DNA of 20,024 bases from JAHELQ01 sp965603365 (GTDB taxonomy: Bacteria > Acidobacteriota > Aminicenantia > UBA2199): the NCBI GenBank assembly GCA_965603365.1, contig CBFDCR010000087.1:1-20024 (forward strand), read 5' to 3'. This document shows positions 6,566 through 13,817 of the stretch, piece after piece; the stretch's first letter is position 1, and the number at the start of each line of letters is the position of its first letter. The notes under the pieces are model-generated. The model was not told the origin of the DNA. It saw only the letters and a list, made by a program, of their open reading frames with translations, and did no database searches. The translations under genes were made by a program, and so were the position numbers.

Positions 6566-7843
6566 TCAAGAGGTGAGATCTTTGAGAATGGTCTCCCGGT
6601 TCAGGGCAAATAACCAGCCGGGGATGAAGAATAGTTGCCGGTCGTCCTTTGTGGCGACATCTTCGGTATTTTTTGTGATGATGATACCTCTGTTGATTTT
6701 GTTTTTTTGCATAAACAGTTGGATTGGCTTTAAGGCTTTGGGCTTAATGGCATCGGAAAACTTTACTTCAATGGGTACCAGTTGAGACTGGAAATTTAGA
6801 ATCACAGCCACCTCGTTTTTGTAGTTGTCCCGGTAAAAGAAATCGGACCCGCTCTCCAGCACCAGGCTGTTTTCAAAGACCTGGGACGGATTCGGCGGCC
6901 ACTGGCCTGAATAAAAAGAGAATCCCGTGGCCGCGGGATAGATCTTTTTTAGTTTCTTTTCGCTGGTCAGCAGGCTAGAGGAGAAATTGTATATTTTTTT
7001 GATCAAAAATGCCTCCTCTAAATAGTGGAAGTAGTTGGAGATAGTGACCCGGTTTCTGCCCAGTTCCTGGGCCAGCGAGTTGTACTCCGCAATGAATCCA
7101 GGCTGGCTGCACACGATGGTCATCAGCCGCTTCAGCAATTCCGGCTCATCCACCGGGAAACGCTGGGGAATATCCTGGAAGATGATCTTTTCCAGCAGCG
7201 TGTGAATGATCTTTGAGATATTGTCATCGTTCAAGGTGAGAAGATCAATGTAGGGCTTCTTCAAAAATTGGAGGTATTCGGCACTCAGCTTTTCCCGGTA
7301 GAATGAAATATTTTCCACCATATCGTGGGCCTCTTTGAAGTAGAGGTATTCTCTAAATGTGAGGGGCGGCAGTTTGGATTCCAGTGTCCGGCCTGCCAGG
7401 CTCTCTATCTCACCCTGCTGGATGAACAATGAGGAGGAGCCGGTTAGAAACATTTTTAAGTGGTCGAAGTGATCATAGTAATATTTTATCTCTGAATCCC
7501 AGTTGGCCGCCTTCTGGATTTCATCAAAAAATATGAATTTTTTACCTGTATCGAAGGTGTCCCCACAGAGTTGTTGATACTGTTTGATGATGTCGCTCAC
7601 GGTGCCGCCGGTTTTATCGAAGCTGAAATAGAGGATATGCCGCCGCGGCACACCGGCCCGGAGCAATTCATCGATCAACTGTTTGAGCAGGGTGGTCTTG
7701 CCGGTGCGTCTCTGTCCATATAGGATCGTGATAAACTTTGCCTCCAATTGTTCTTTCAGGCTGGCAAAGATGGAACGCTTCCTGGGGAAATCAAAAAAAA
7801 ATCCCTCTCGCCACTGGAAATTATAGTCCTCTAAGTTCAGCAT
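6566..7843 (-). CDS. AAA (AAA_14) ATPase with C-terminal DUF4143 domain
   Basis: A 425-residue protein of the large family of stand-alone ATPases fused to DUF4143, often found in many copies per genome and of unknown cellular role. The N-terminal ATPase has Walker A GQRRTGKTT (43-51), Walker B FIFFDEIQ (103-110, D107 E108) and sensor-like LTGSSS (133-138). A winged-helix-like middle part (RNRVTISNYFHYLEEAFLI) follows. The C-terminal domain ends with LVPIEVKFSD, the E-x-K part of a PD-(D/E)XK-like fold; the full nuclease motif is not clear. ATG 7843 is the only good start, with weak AAGGTC upstream. It is divergent from a related decayed ATPase/nuclease gene. Confidence 0.9.
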   Translation of the reverse strand: MLNLEDYNFQWREGFFFDFPRKRSIFASLKEQLEAKFITILYGQRRTGKTTLLKQLIDELLRAGVPRRHILYFSFDKTGGTVSDIIKQYQQLCGDTFDTGKKFIFFDEIQKAANWDSEIKYYYDHFDHLKMFLTGSSSLFIQQGEIESLAGRTLESKLPPLTFREYLYFKEAHDMVENISFYREKLSAEYLQFLKKPYIDLLTLNDDNISKIIHTLLEKIIFQDIPQRFPVDEPELLKRLMTIVCSQPGFIAEYNSLAQELGRNRVTISNYFHYLEEAFLIKKIYNFSSSLLTSEKKLKKIYPAATGFSFYSGQWPPNPSQVFENSLVLESGSDFFYRDNYKNEVAVILNFQSQLVPIEVKFSDAIKPKALKPIQLFMQKNKINRGIIITKNTEDVATKDDRQLFFIPGWLFALNRETILKDLTS

Positions 7844-7866
7844 GACCTTAGACTAACATAAAATCA

Positions 7867-7921
7867 TATAATATGTCAATCACGATGTGCATATTATACG
7901 GTTTTATGTCGATCCCAACAA
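7867..7921 (-). promoter_or_regulatory. Promoter of the AAA/DUF4143 gene overlapping an inverted repeat
   Basis: A 9-bp perfect inverted repeat TATAATATG (7867-7875) / CATATTATA (7890-7898) has a 14-nt spacer. Each outer arm contains TATAAT, one per strand. On the minus strand TATAAT (7893-7898) lies 17 nt from TTGTTG (7916-7921), which would start transcription near 7886 and give a ~43-nt leader. The inverted repeat would then cover the -10 and the start site, a typical operator position. Confidence 0.45.
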
Positions 7922-7971
7922 ACATATTCTCACATTAAGACTGACTGTTGTCTGTTTTCTTTGTCGGTTGG

Positions 7972-8000
7972 TTGTCAAATGGGGGGGAAGGTATTATAAT
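7972..8000 (+). promoter_or_regulatory. Near-consensus sigma70 promoter of the decayed nuclease gene
   Basis: TTGTCA (7972-7977), exactly 17 nt including a seven-G run, TATAAT (7995-8000). Transcription should start at about 8006-8008, on or next to ATG 8007, so the transcript would be leaderless or nearly so. Confidence 0.65.
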
Positions 8001-8006
8001 AGGGGC

Positions 8007-8472
8007 ATGAAAAAGCTGCCGGTTTAAAGATAGGATGGGGAGTCTGGCACAGAAGTTGGGACGAAGTGAAGACAGGCTGTATGAGAATATTAAATTGTGG
8101 TACAACGGCTATTCCTGGGATGGGGAAAACTTTTTGTATAATCCCCTCTCTATTCTATTGCTATTTTCCAAAAGCAGTTTCGGCAACTACTGGTTTGAGA
8201 CCGCCACCCCCACGCTTTTAATGAAATTAATCCAGACATTTAAATCACCGTTGGGGGATCTGGAAAATTACGAAACCGATGACAGTATTTTCGAATCTTT
8301 CGATGTGGAGCGGATAAACCCGGTTTCCCTGTTTTTCCAGACCGGCTACCTGACCATAAAGGAGGTAAAAGACATCTCGATGACCAGGAAGATGTACTAC
8401 CTTTCATATCCCAATATCGAGGCAAAAGAATCTTTTTTAAACTTAGCGGATTACGCACTGGAAACAGTGTAA
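8007..8472 (+). pseudogene. Decayed AAA-ATPase-like / PD-(D/E)XK nuclease superfamily gene
   Basis: The family (AAA-ATPase-like plus PDDEXK_9, normally about 500-550 residues) usually starts MKKLPVG. ATG 8007 encodes MKKLPV and then hits TAA at 8025. A different frame, open from about 8011, continues as KDRMGSLAQKLGRSEDRLYENIKLWYNGYSW, which belongs well inside the family, after the ATPase core. About 200 codons, including Walker A and B, are therefore missing between codon 6 and this point. The 145-codon fragment (from ATG 8035) retains NPLSILLLF, FETATPTLLMKL and the strand YLSYPNIEAKESF, then stops at 8470-8472, so the C-terminal nuclease domain is also lost. The promoter is intact. Family assignment is from remembered motif patterns; the size of the deletion is an estimate. 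Confidence 0.75.
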
Positions 8473-8492
8473 TATTACCAGATCACTTGATC
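8469..8492. other. Two adjacent small palindromes between convergent ends
   Basis: GTAATATTAC (8469-8478) overlaps the stop codon of the pseudogene, and GATCA-CT-TGATC (8481-8492) follows two bases later. Both are perfect palindromes just before the end of the propeller gene on the other strand. Neither is followed by a clear T-run, so termination is not supported. Confidence 0.3.
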
Positions 8493-8498
8493 ATGGAT

Positions 8499-9623
8499 CT
8501 ATGTTTTGGGTGTTTGGATGTGGTATTTTACCAGTTTGGTTTCGCCCTCTTCGTCTTCGGCAAACACACAGAGGATATTGCCCCGGATGGTCAGGTTGGA
8601 GCGAAGGGTGTAGTTGTCGGTGAGCTTGATCTGGCCGTGGTAGAGGTACTTGCCCGCCGGCGAAAAGATATCGATCTCCCGTCCCTGTCGATTGGCCGGG
8701 TCTGAGACAAACACATAGATCAGGCCCGATTCGTCTACCCGGATGCGGTAAAAGTAGGTGGCCTGATCCGGGCTGGCCTTGACCATCTGATCCACCATCT
8801 CTTTGGGCATTTTGCCATTGTTAAAGGTAATACCCTCGAAGCGTTTCCGCAGGAAGGCTTCGGGGATTTTTTTCTGTTTCCGGCCCGCCAGCGAAAAGGC
8901 CAATAGCTCCTGGCCCTGGAGGTCTATTTTTTTAACCAGGTAACGGTCGCTTTTGCCGAAAAAGAGGCTCTCCCCATGGGGTTCCACCACTACGGTGGGA
9001 TGGGTGAGGGGATCGATCACCTTTAAAACCAGCCGTTCGCTGGAATAGGTGGCTTGCTTTTCGGCGCTGATTTCGGTGATGGTGGTGCGTTTTTGGCTCT
9101 CCAGGTCGAATAGTTGCAACCGGTCGTTGGCCTGCTTCCGGTCTTCCGGCTGCTGCGGCACCATGATAAAGCGGTGGTCATCGAGAAAGGCCCGGGGCAT
9201 GACCATCATACCGGGATTTTCGCTTTTGATGAATTGGCCGGTCCTGGAAAAATAGTGAAATCTGCCCAGGTCCACCACGATGATGTGGCCCCCCTCCAGG
9301 AAAAAACCGAGGGGAAACTTGATCTCCCCCGGGCCTTCGCCCCGCTTGCCAAAGGAGTAGAGAAGTTTCCCCCCCGGATCAAGAATATAAATTTTGAGTA
9401 GTTTGTTTTCCACCAGGTAGATATTCCCCTTTTCATCGATGCGGATGGCATTGACCTGGGTCAATATATCTTCACCAATGGCATCGATCTCCCAGGCCTT
9501 GTGTAAGGCAAACTCCCACTCCCCCTTCACAGGCTCGTCGGCATTTTTTACCACTGCACTCCCTAAACAGAAATTCGTAAAAAATAGGGCTGTCAGTATG
9601 GTGATAAGACCATTTTTCAACAT
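8499..9623 (-). CDS. Exported six-bladed beta-propeller protein
   Basis: A 374-residue protein with a signal peptide (MLKNG, hydrophobic stretch, cleavage likely after NFCLGSA) and a six-bladed NHL-like propeller. Blade motifs recur: IRIDEKGNIYLVENK, IYILDPGGKLLYSFGKRGEGPGE, FHYFSRTGQFI, IRVDESGLIYVFV and IDIFSPAGKYLYHGQI. The GxGPGEF-like turn (GEGPGEI) is typical of 6-bladed_beta-propeller proteins in gut and subsurface bacteria. ATG 9621-9623 is preceded by AGGAGGT on this strand. It lies 54 bp downstream of the galM-type gene and is probably cotranscribed. Such proteins act as periplasmic binding or scaffold modules; no enzymatic residue can be pointed to. Confidence 0.88.
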   Translation of the reverse strand: MLKNGLITILTALFFTNFCLGSAVVKNADEPVKGEWEFALHKAWEIDAIGEDILTQVNAIRIDEKGNIYLVENKLLKIYILDPGGKLLYSFGKRGEGPGEIKFPLGFFLEGGHIIVVDLGRFHYFSRTGQFIKSENPGMMVMPRAFLDDHRFIMVPQQPEDRKQANDRLQLFDLESQKRTTITEISAEKQATYSSERLVLKVIDPLTHPTVVVEPHGESLFFGKSDRYLVKKIDLQGQELLAFSLAGRKQKKIPEAFLRKRFEGITFNNGKMPKEMVDQMVKASPDQATYFYRIRVDESGLIYVFVSDPANRQGREIDIFSPAGKYLYHGQIKLTDNYTLRSNLTIRGNILCVFAEDEEGETKLVKYHIQTPKT

Positions 9624-9677
9624 GGGTACCTCCTAAAACTTTGTAGACGGCTGAAATAAAGAGAAAGTTTCATCACA

Positions 9678-10823
9678 TTACCGGCTGGAGAATTTATAAG
9701 TGGTCTTACTGCGGTACGTTTCACCGGGTTTGAGTATAACGGAGGGGAAGTTAGGGTGGTGGGGCGAATCGGGGAAGTGCTGGGTCTCCAGGCAGAAGCC
9801 CTGGTGTTTGTTGTAGGGCTTAGCGGATTTTCCTTTTAAGGTGCCGTCCAGGAAGTTACCGGAGTAGAATTGCAGCCCCGGTTCGCCGGTGAATACCTCC
9901 ATCAACCGGCCGCTGGTGGGTTCATAGGCGCTGGCAGCCGGTTGCATGGAGCCGTCCCAATTATTGAGCACATAGTTGTGATCGTATCCCCCCTTGACCG
10001 CCTCGATCCGGGCGCCGATGGCGGTGGGGGAGGTGAAGTCCATGGCTGTACCTTTGACACTCTCGATTTCGCCGGTGGGGATGAGTCCGTCATCCACCGG
10101 GGTAAAGCGGCCGGCCTTGATGGTCAGGAGGTGATCCAGGATGTCGCCTGAACCTTCGCCCTTGAGGTTAAAGTAACCGTGGTGGGTGAGGTTGACGGGG
10201 CAGGGTTTATCGGCTTCGGCCTCATAGGTAATCTTTAGTTCATTGCTGTCGGTCAAGCTGTAAATAACCGTTACCTGGAGATTGCCGGGATAACCCTCTT
10301 CCATATCTTTGCTGAAATAGGTTAATTTTACCCCCACTTCGTTGTTTTGCCGAATCTCCTCGGCCGGCCACACCCTTTTATCGAATCCCTGCAGTCCGCC
10401 GTGCAAGTGGTTGTCGCCGTTGTTGGCCGCCAGTTTGTACTCTTTACCCTCTAAGGTAAAGCTGGCTCCGGCTATGCGGTTGGCGCAGCGGCCGATCAAG
10501 GCGCCGAAATAGGGGTGGCCCTTCAAGTACTCTTCCAGGGTGTTGAATCCCAGCACCACGTCGGCTGCATTTCCCTTTTTGTCGGCAACCAGTATCGAGG
10601 TCACGATGCCGCCGTAGTTGGTGATTTTAACGGTCATGCCCCGGCGGTTGGTCAGGGTGTATAGGTCTACCTTTTCCCCGGCCGGGGTCTTGCCGAAATA
10701 TTCTTTATGAACCGTCATCTTTTTGCTCTCCATGGAATTCCTCTTGCCGTTTTCATTGCAGCCGGTTAAGGCGGCTATAAATATGGTAAGTCCCAACAAA
10801 AAAACAATCGTTTTCCTGCTCAT
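9678..10823 (-). CDS. galM: Aldose 1-epimerase (galactose mutarotase), predicted lipoprotein
   Basis: Interconverts alpha and beta anomers of galactose, glucose and similar sugars. The 381-residue protein starts with a lipoprotein signal (SRK, hydrophobic, lipobox ALTGC with Cys22), so it should be anchored outside the cytoplasm. Catalytic and binding motifs are all present: NRIAGA, NHLHGG (His141), NLTHHGYFNL (His215), YDHNYVL (Asp281) and FCLETQHFPDSPHHPNFPS (Glu346, the expected base). Length is slightly above the usual ~340-350 because of the exported leader. ATG 10821-10823 is preceded by AGGAGG. It is the first gene of an operon with the propeller protein. The exported location suggests action on sugars released outside, ahead of uptake. 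Confidence 0.95.
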   Translation of the reverse strand: MSRKTIVFLLGLTIFIAALTGCNENGKRNSMESKKMTVHKEYFGKTPAGEKVDLYTLTNRRGMTVKITNYGGIVTSILVADKKGNAADVVLGFNTLEEYLKGHPYFGALIGRCANRIAGASFTLEGKEYKLAANNGDNHLHGGLQGFDKRVWPAEEIRQNNEVGVKLTYFSKDMEEGYPGNLQVTVIYSLTDSNELKITYEAEADKPCPVNLTHHGYFNLKGEGSGDILDHLLTIKAGRFTPVDDGLIPTGEIESVKGTAMDFTSPTAIGARIEAVKGGYDHNYVLNNWDGSMQPAASAYEPTSGRLMEVFTGEPGLQFYSGNFLDGTLKGKSAKPYNKHQGFCLETQHFPDSPHHPNFPSVILKPGETYRSKTTYKFSSR

Positions 10824-10850
10824 CCTGTCCTCCTGAAATTAACATATTAA

Positions 10851-10878
10851 ATTATAGCAGCAAAATATCATTTGACAA
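10851..10878 (-). promoter_or_regulatory. Sigma70-type promoter of the galM/propeller operon
   Basis: On the minus strand TTGTCA (10873-10878), 16 nt, TATAAT (10851-10856). Transcription would start near 10844, about 20 nt before the start codon. No equally good promoter was found for the divergent + strand gene. Confidence 0.6.
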
Positions 10879-10941
10879 AATATTATAATTCGTTGCAATT
10901 TTTCCCCGTATATGGTAATCATTTATGATAAGGCAGGTAAA

Positions 10942-12243
10942 ATGGATGTAAAACCGGGAAACAAGAAGTTTCTAATACTGTTAATCATCCTGGCAACAGG
11001 ACTTTTGCCTATCGGCATCTATTGGTTTACCCTCGGCGCTGTACCATCTGTGGATCCGGAAGAGGCATTGGCACGGCTTGAAAAATCCCACTCCTCCGCC
11101 CTGCTGGTGGACGTGAGAGACGGGGAGGATTTCAGGTCTTTGCATATCAATGGCGCCAGGAATTGGCCCTTTGCCCGCTTGATGGCCGTTCGCTTCAAGA
11201 AGCAAATTCCCCCTGTATTTAGAGACCGGCCTCTGCTCTTGATCTGTCGCAGCGGTATCATGAGCGCGCTTGCCGCCCGAAAACTCAGGGGGCTTTCTGT
11301 AGAAGATGTCTACAGTGTCCGGGGCGGTATCCAGGCCTGGATCGCCATCGGCTCCCAGACGACTCCCCGAATATTTCGCGGCTTCGCGGCTGGTTCGGGA
11401 CAGGGCGTGCGGGCCATGCCTTTTCCCTTCCGGGAGCTGCCTGTATTGGTGCAGTGGGTGGCCGCGGCTTCGGCTTTTGTGGTCAAACCGTTGTATATGC
11501 TGCTGAGCCTTGTACTCATTATACTGTTAAGGCGCTTGAGAGCCGGCGATATCCTGGCCTTGAATAGGGCCTTGATCTTCTTTTTAGTCGGCGAAAGCTT
11601 CTGTGCCGCCAACTATCTGTTGTTTAACGAAAATTCCTATCTGTTTGAGTATTTCCACATTGCCGGCATGGTGTTGAGCTTCGGGTTTTTGACCTATGCC
11701 CTGATGGAGGGCCTGGACAAACGGATCATCAAATACGGTGAGATGGCAGAGAGATGTGCGGCCTTGAAACTGTGCGGCTCCTGTTATAAACATGGCGATT
11801 TTCCCTGTAAGCTCCGGCGGGTGTTTATCTTTTTGCTGCTCTGTTTGGTGATACTTTCGTTGATTCCCCTGTCGGCGTCGCCCTTTCCCATATCCTACAA
11901 CACCACCATTCTGGGCACTCCTTACCACTATTCTCACCCGGTTATATACCAGTTATTTGAAATTCGCTATGCCCCCTGGGCGGCTGTCGTTTTCTTTGCC
12001 GCCGCCCTCTGGGTTATGTGGCGCAGCAAGGAGAGGGGCTTTCCCCTGGCCAAAATCTTCGTGTCTGTGGGTGTGGGATTTTTTGCCTTCAGTTTTTTCC
12101 GGCTGGTCCTGTTTGCGGTATACCGGGACAACCTCACCTGGTTTGTGGGCTGGGAGGAGTTTACCGAGTTGATGTATGTGACCGGTGTGGGAATATTTCT
12201 CTGGATTTTCCGCCAGCGGATATTTCGGCAGGATAAGCCATGA
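10942..12243 (+). CDS. Polytopic membrane protein with N-terminal rhodanese domain and a cytoplasmic Cys cluster
   Basis: Residues are numbered from ATG 10942, preferred because AGGCAGG (10931-10937) precedes it; an in-frame ATG at 10912 lacks a ribosome site and adds ten residues. Helix 1 (about 9-27) is followed by a rhodanese domain (about 35-135) with LLVDVRDGEDFRSLHINGARNWPF and active-site loop LLICRSGIMSA (Cys102), ending RGGIQAW. About seven further helices follow. The positive-inside rule puts the rhodanese domain outside and a C-x5-C-x2-C-x7-C cluster (Cys272, 278, 281, 289 in CAALKLCGSCYKHGDFPC) inside, between helices. Rhodaneses transfer sulfane sulfur through the Cys persulfide; the cluster could bind Zn or Fe-S. 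The gene overlaps the next by 4 nt (ATGA). The exact role is unknown. Confidence 0.85.
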   Translation: MDVKPGNKKFLILLIILATGLLPIGIYWFTLGAVPSVDPEEALARLEKSHSSALLVDVRDGEDFRSLHINGARNWPFARLMAVRFKKQIPPVFRDRPLLLICRSGIMSALAARKLRGLSVEDVYSVRGGIQAWIAIGSQTTPRIFRGFAAGSGQGVRAMPFPFRELPVLVQWVAAASAFVVKPLYMLLSLVLIILLRRLRAGDILALNRALIFFLVGESFCAANYLLFNENSYLFEYFHIAGMVLSFGFLTYALMEGLDKRIIKYGEMAERCAALKLCGSCYKHGDFPCKLRRVFIFLLLCLVILSLIPLSASPFPISYNTTILGTPYHYSHPVIYQLFEIRYAPWAAVVFFAAALWVMWRSKERGFPLAKIFVSVGVGFFAFSFFRLVLFAVYRDNLTWFVGWEEFTELMYVTGVGIFLWIFRQRIFRQDKP

Positions 12244-12800
12244 CACCACCGTTTTACCGCCAGCGAATTTTCCTGGGCCTACTGGCGGTGGTCTTTTTCC
12301 TGATTAATCTCTGTTTCTGGATTGGGCGGGGTGTTCCCACCAATTTTTTATGGGCCTGCCATTTAGGGGCCCTGGCAGTCGGTGTTGGGTTGATATTTAA
12401 ATTTCCTTTGCCGAATGCCGTCGGGGTGCTGTGGCTGGGATTGGGCAATGTGATGTGGCTGCTCTATATGCTGGGAGGTGGGGATGTCTTCCCCACTTCG
12501 GTGTTGACCCATGTGGGGGGGCTCATTATCGGTATCGTGGGGGTGCGTCGAATCGGTCTGCCCGGTTTTTCCTGGCCGTGGGCGGTGGTTTTGTTGGCCC
12601 TGCTGCAGCGACTCAGCCGCTGGCTCACCCCGGAACCGGAAAACATCAACCTATCTTTCCGGGTCCACCAGGGCTGGGAGACGATCTTCCCCTCCTTTTT
12701 CTGGTATTCCCTCATGCTGCTTTTCGTGTCGATGTTAAGTTTCATCATCATGGAACTGCTGCTGAAAAAATATGTGGTGGGAGGAGATTTTTTTTGTTGA
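12240..12800 (+). CDS. Six-helix membrane protein, function unknown
   Basis: A 186-residue hydrophobic protein that begins inside the last codons of the rhodanese gene (ATGA overlap), indicating coupled translation and probable partnership. Helices are visible near residues 10-28, 36-54, 58-78, 84-101, 110-124 and 150-176. Histidines occur at membrane positions: ACHLGAL in helix 2, LTHVGG in helix 4, and RVHQGWE in the loop before helix 6. This pattern could suit haem, quinone or metal binding, but no recognised motif confirms it. No family is recognised. Confidence 0.75.
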   Translation: MTPPFYRQRIFLGLLAVVFFLINLCFWIGRGVPTNFLWACHLGALAVGVGLIFKFPLPNAVGVLWLGLGNVMWLLYMLGGGDVFPTSVLTHVGGLIIGIVGVRRIGLPGFSWPWAVVLLALLQRLSRWLTPEPENINLSFRVHQGWETIFPSFFWYSLMLLFVSMLSFIIMELLLKKYVVGGDFFC

Positions 12801-12825
12801 AATTTTGGGCCGTTTATATTATATT
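12797..12825 (+). promoter_or_regulatory. Putative promoter upstream of the leader ORF and phosphoesterase
   Basis: TTGAAA (12797-12802), 17 nt, TATATT (12820-12825), overlapping the stop codon of the previous gene. Transcription would start near 12832, about 40 nt before the leader ORF. Confidence 0.5.
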
Positions 12826-12872
12826 TGGTATTTAAAATTTCACTGAAGCTTGAAATTAAAGATGGGAGGTAA

Positions 12873-12911
12873 ATGATGAAAAAAAAGTTGTTTTTGCTCA
12901 AGAGGAGTTAA
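12873..12911 (+). CDS. 12-residue leader-like ORF with strong ribosome binding site
   Basis: GGGAGGT (12864-12870) lies two bases before ATG 12873 and five before a second ATG at 12876. The frame encodes MMKKKLFLLKRS and stops at TAA 12909-12911. The next ribosome site (AAGGAGG, 12918-12924) follows, then the phosphoesterase start at 12932. The lysine- and leucine-rich peptide with its own good ribosome site could be a translational leader. It could equally be the remaining signal-peptide stub of a deleted gene. It is too short to be sure it is translated. Confidence 0.35.
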   Translation: MMKKKLFLLKRS

Positions 12912-12931
12912 AGAAGAAAGGAGGATAAAAA

Positions 12932-13738
12932 ATGAAGAAAATCATTCATTTGAGCGATTTGCATATCGGAGCCAGTATGGCCGGGAAGTATGCAAGGCGA
13001 TTTGAGAATATTGTACAGAACATGGGGCGGAAAATAGCAGATCCGGAAAACTATATTATTGTGATTACGGGAGATCTGGTAGATGTCGCTTACATAGATA
13101 CCTATGAAAAAGCAAAAATAAGCCTGGATACATTACATGGCTTTGGATTTAAAGAGGTTTTTATTGCTCCAGGAAATCATGATTTTTCAGAGCGATTTGG
13201 CGTTGCCGCTAATAAGACACGGGTTAAAATGTTTAATAGAATATTTTTTGGTGTCGATCAAATTGATTATCCTGATGTGAGGTTTAGTAAGGATAGAATG
13301 ATTGCCTTTATCGGTGTGAATTCGCTGCAGGGCTATTTTGCCTCCCGTCAATATTCGGTGATGGCAAGGGGAAAAATCGGCGCTGAACAATTGAGAAAAC
13401 TTGAAAATAGGTTGACAGAGGATCCTGATGTGAGGAATGCAGGGAGAGTTGTCGTTTATTTACATCATCATCCCTTTAATGGTTTGCGCAAGGGCCATAA
13501 ATTGATGGATGCCTATGATTTCTTAAAAGTGATATTAAGGGCGGGAAACGTTGATGCCTTGCTTTTTGGCCATAATCATTTTGGCTATGATTGGAATGGG
13601 TTCCTGGAGAGTGTGCATAGATGCTATGATGCCGGTTCATCCACCAGGAGACAGAAAAAAAAGGATCAAATCAGTATGCATCGGGTGATGGATTTAGCCC
13701 AAAATCGAGATACCGATTACGATGGTAATTTTCATTGA
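12932..13738 (+). CDS. Calcineurin-like metallophosphoesterase (cytosolic)
   Basis: A 268-residue metal-dependent phosphohydrolase. All core motifs are present: D9-L-H11 (HLSDLHIG), GDLVD with Asp48, GNHD with Asn82-His83-Asp84, HHH at 178-180, and GHNHFG with His214 and His216. These ligate a two-metal centre as in the MPP/YfcE/Icc-like families. There is no signal peptide. ATG 12932 has AAGGAGG seven bases upstream. The gene is visibly richer in A and T, with more AT-ending codons, than the ceramidase downstream, hinting at a different origin. It is separated from the ceramidase gene by 79 bp and may be cotranscribed with it. The substrate (nucleotide, phosphodiester or phosphoprotein) cannot be told from sequence. 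Confidence 0.92.
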   Translation: MKKIIHLSDLHIGASMAGKYARRFENIVQNMGRKIADPENYIIVITGDLVDVAYIDTYEKAKISLDTLHGFGFKEVFIAPGNHDFSERFGVAANKTRVKMFNRIFFGVDQIDYPDVRFSKDRMIAFIGVNSLQGYFASRQYSVMARGKIGAEQLRKLENRLTEDPDVRNAGRVVVYLHHHPFNGLRKGHKLMDAYDFLKVILRAGNVDALLFGHNHFGYDWNGFLESVHRCYDAGSSTRRQKKKDQISMHRVMDLAQNRDTDYDGNFH

Positions 13739-13817
13739 GCCGATTGTGTGAGTGCGGATTCATCCCCTGGATATCCCATTAGATTAGAATTTAAAGATAA
13801 ATAGGAGGTATTGGAAG

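Noticed and set aside
10872..10889. TTGACA followed by TATAAT on the + strand as a promoter for the rhodanese gene.
   Set aside because: The spacer is only 6 nt, far too short; no better + strand pair was found.
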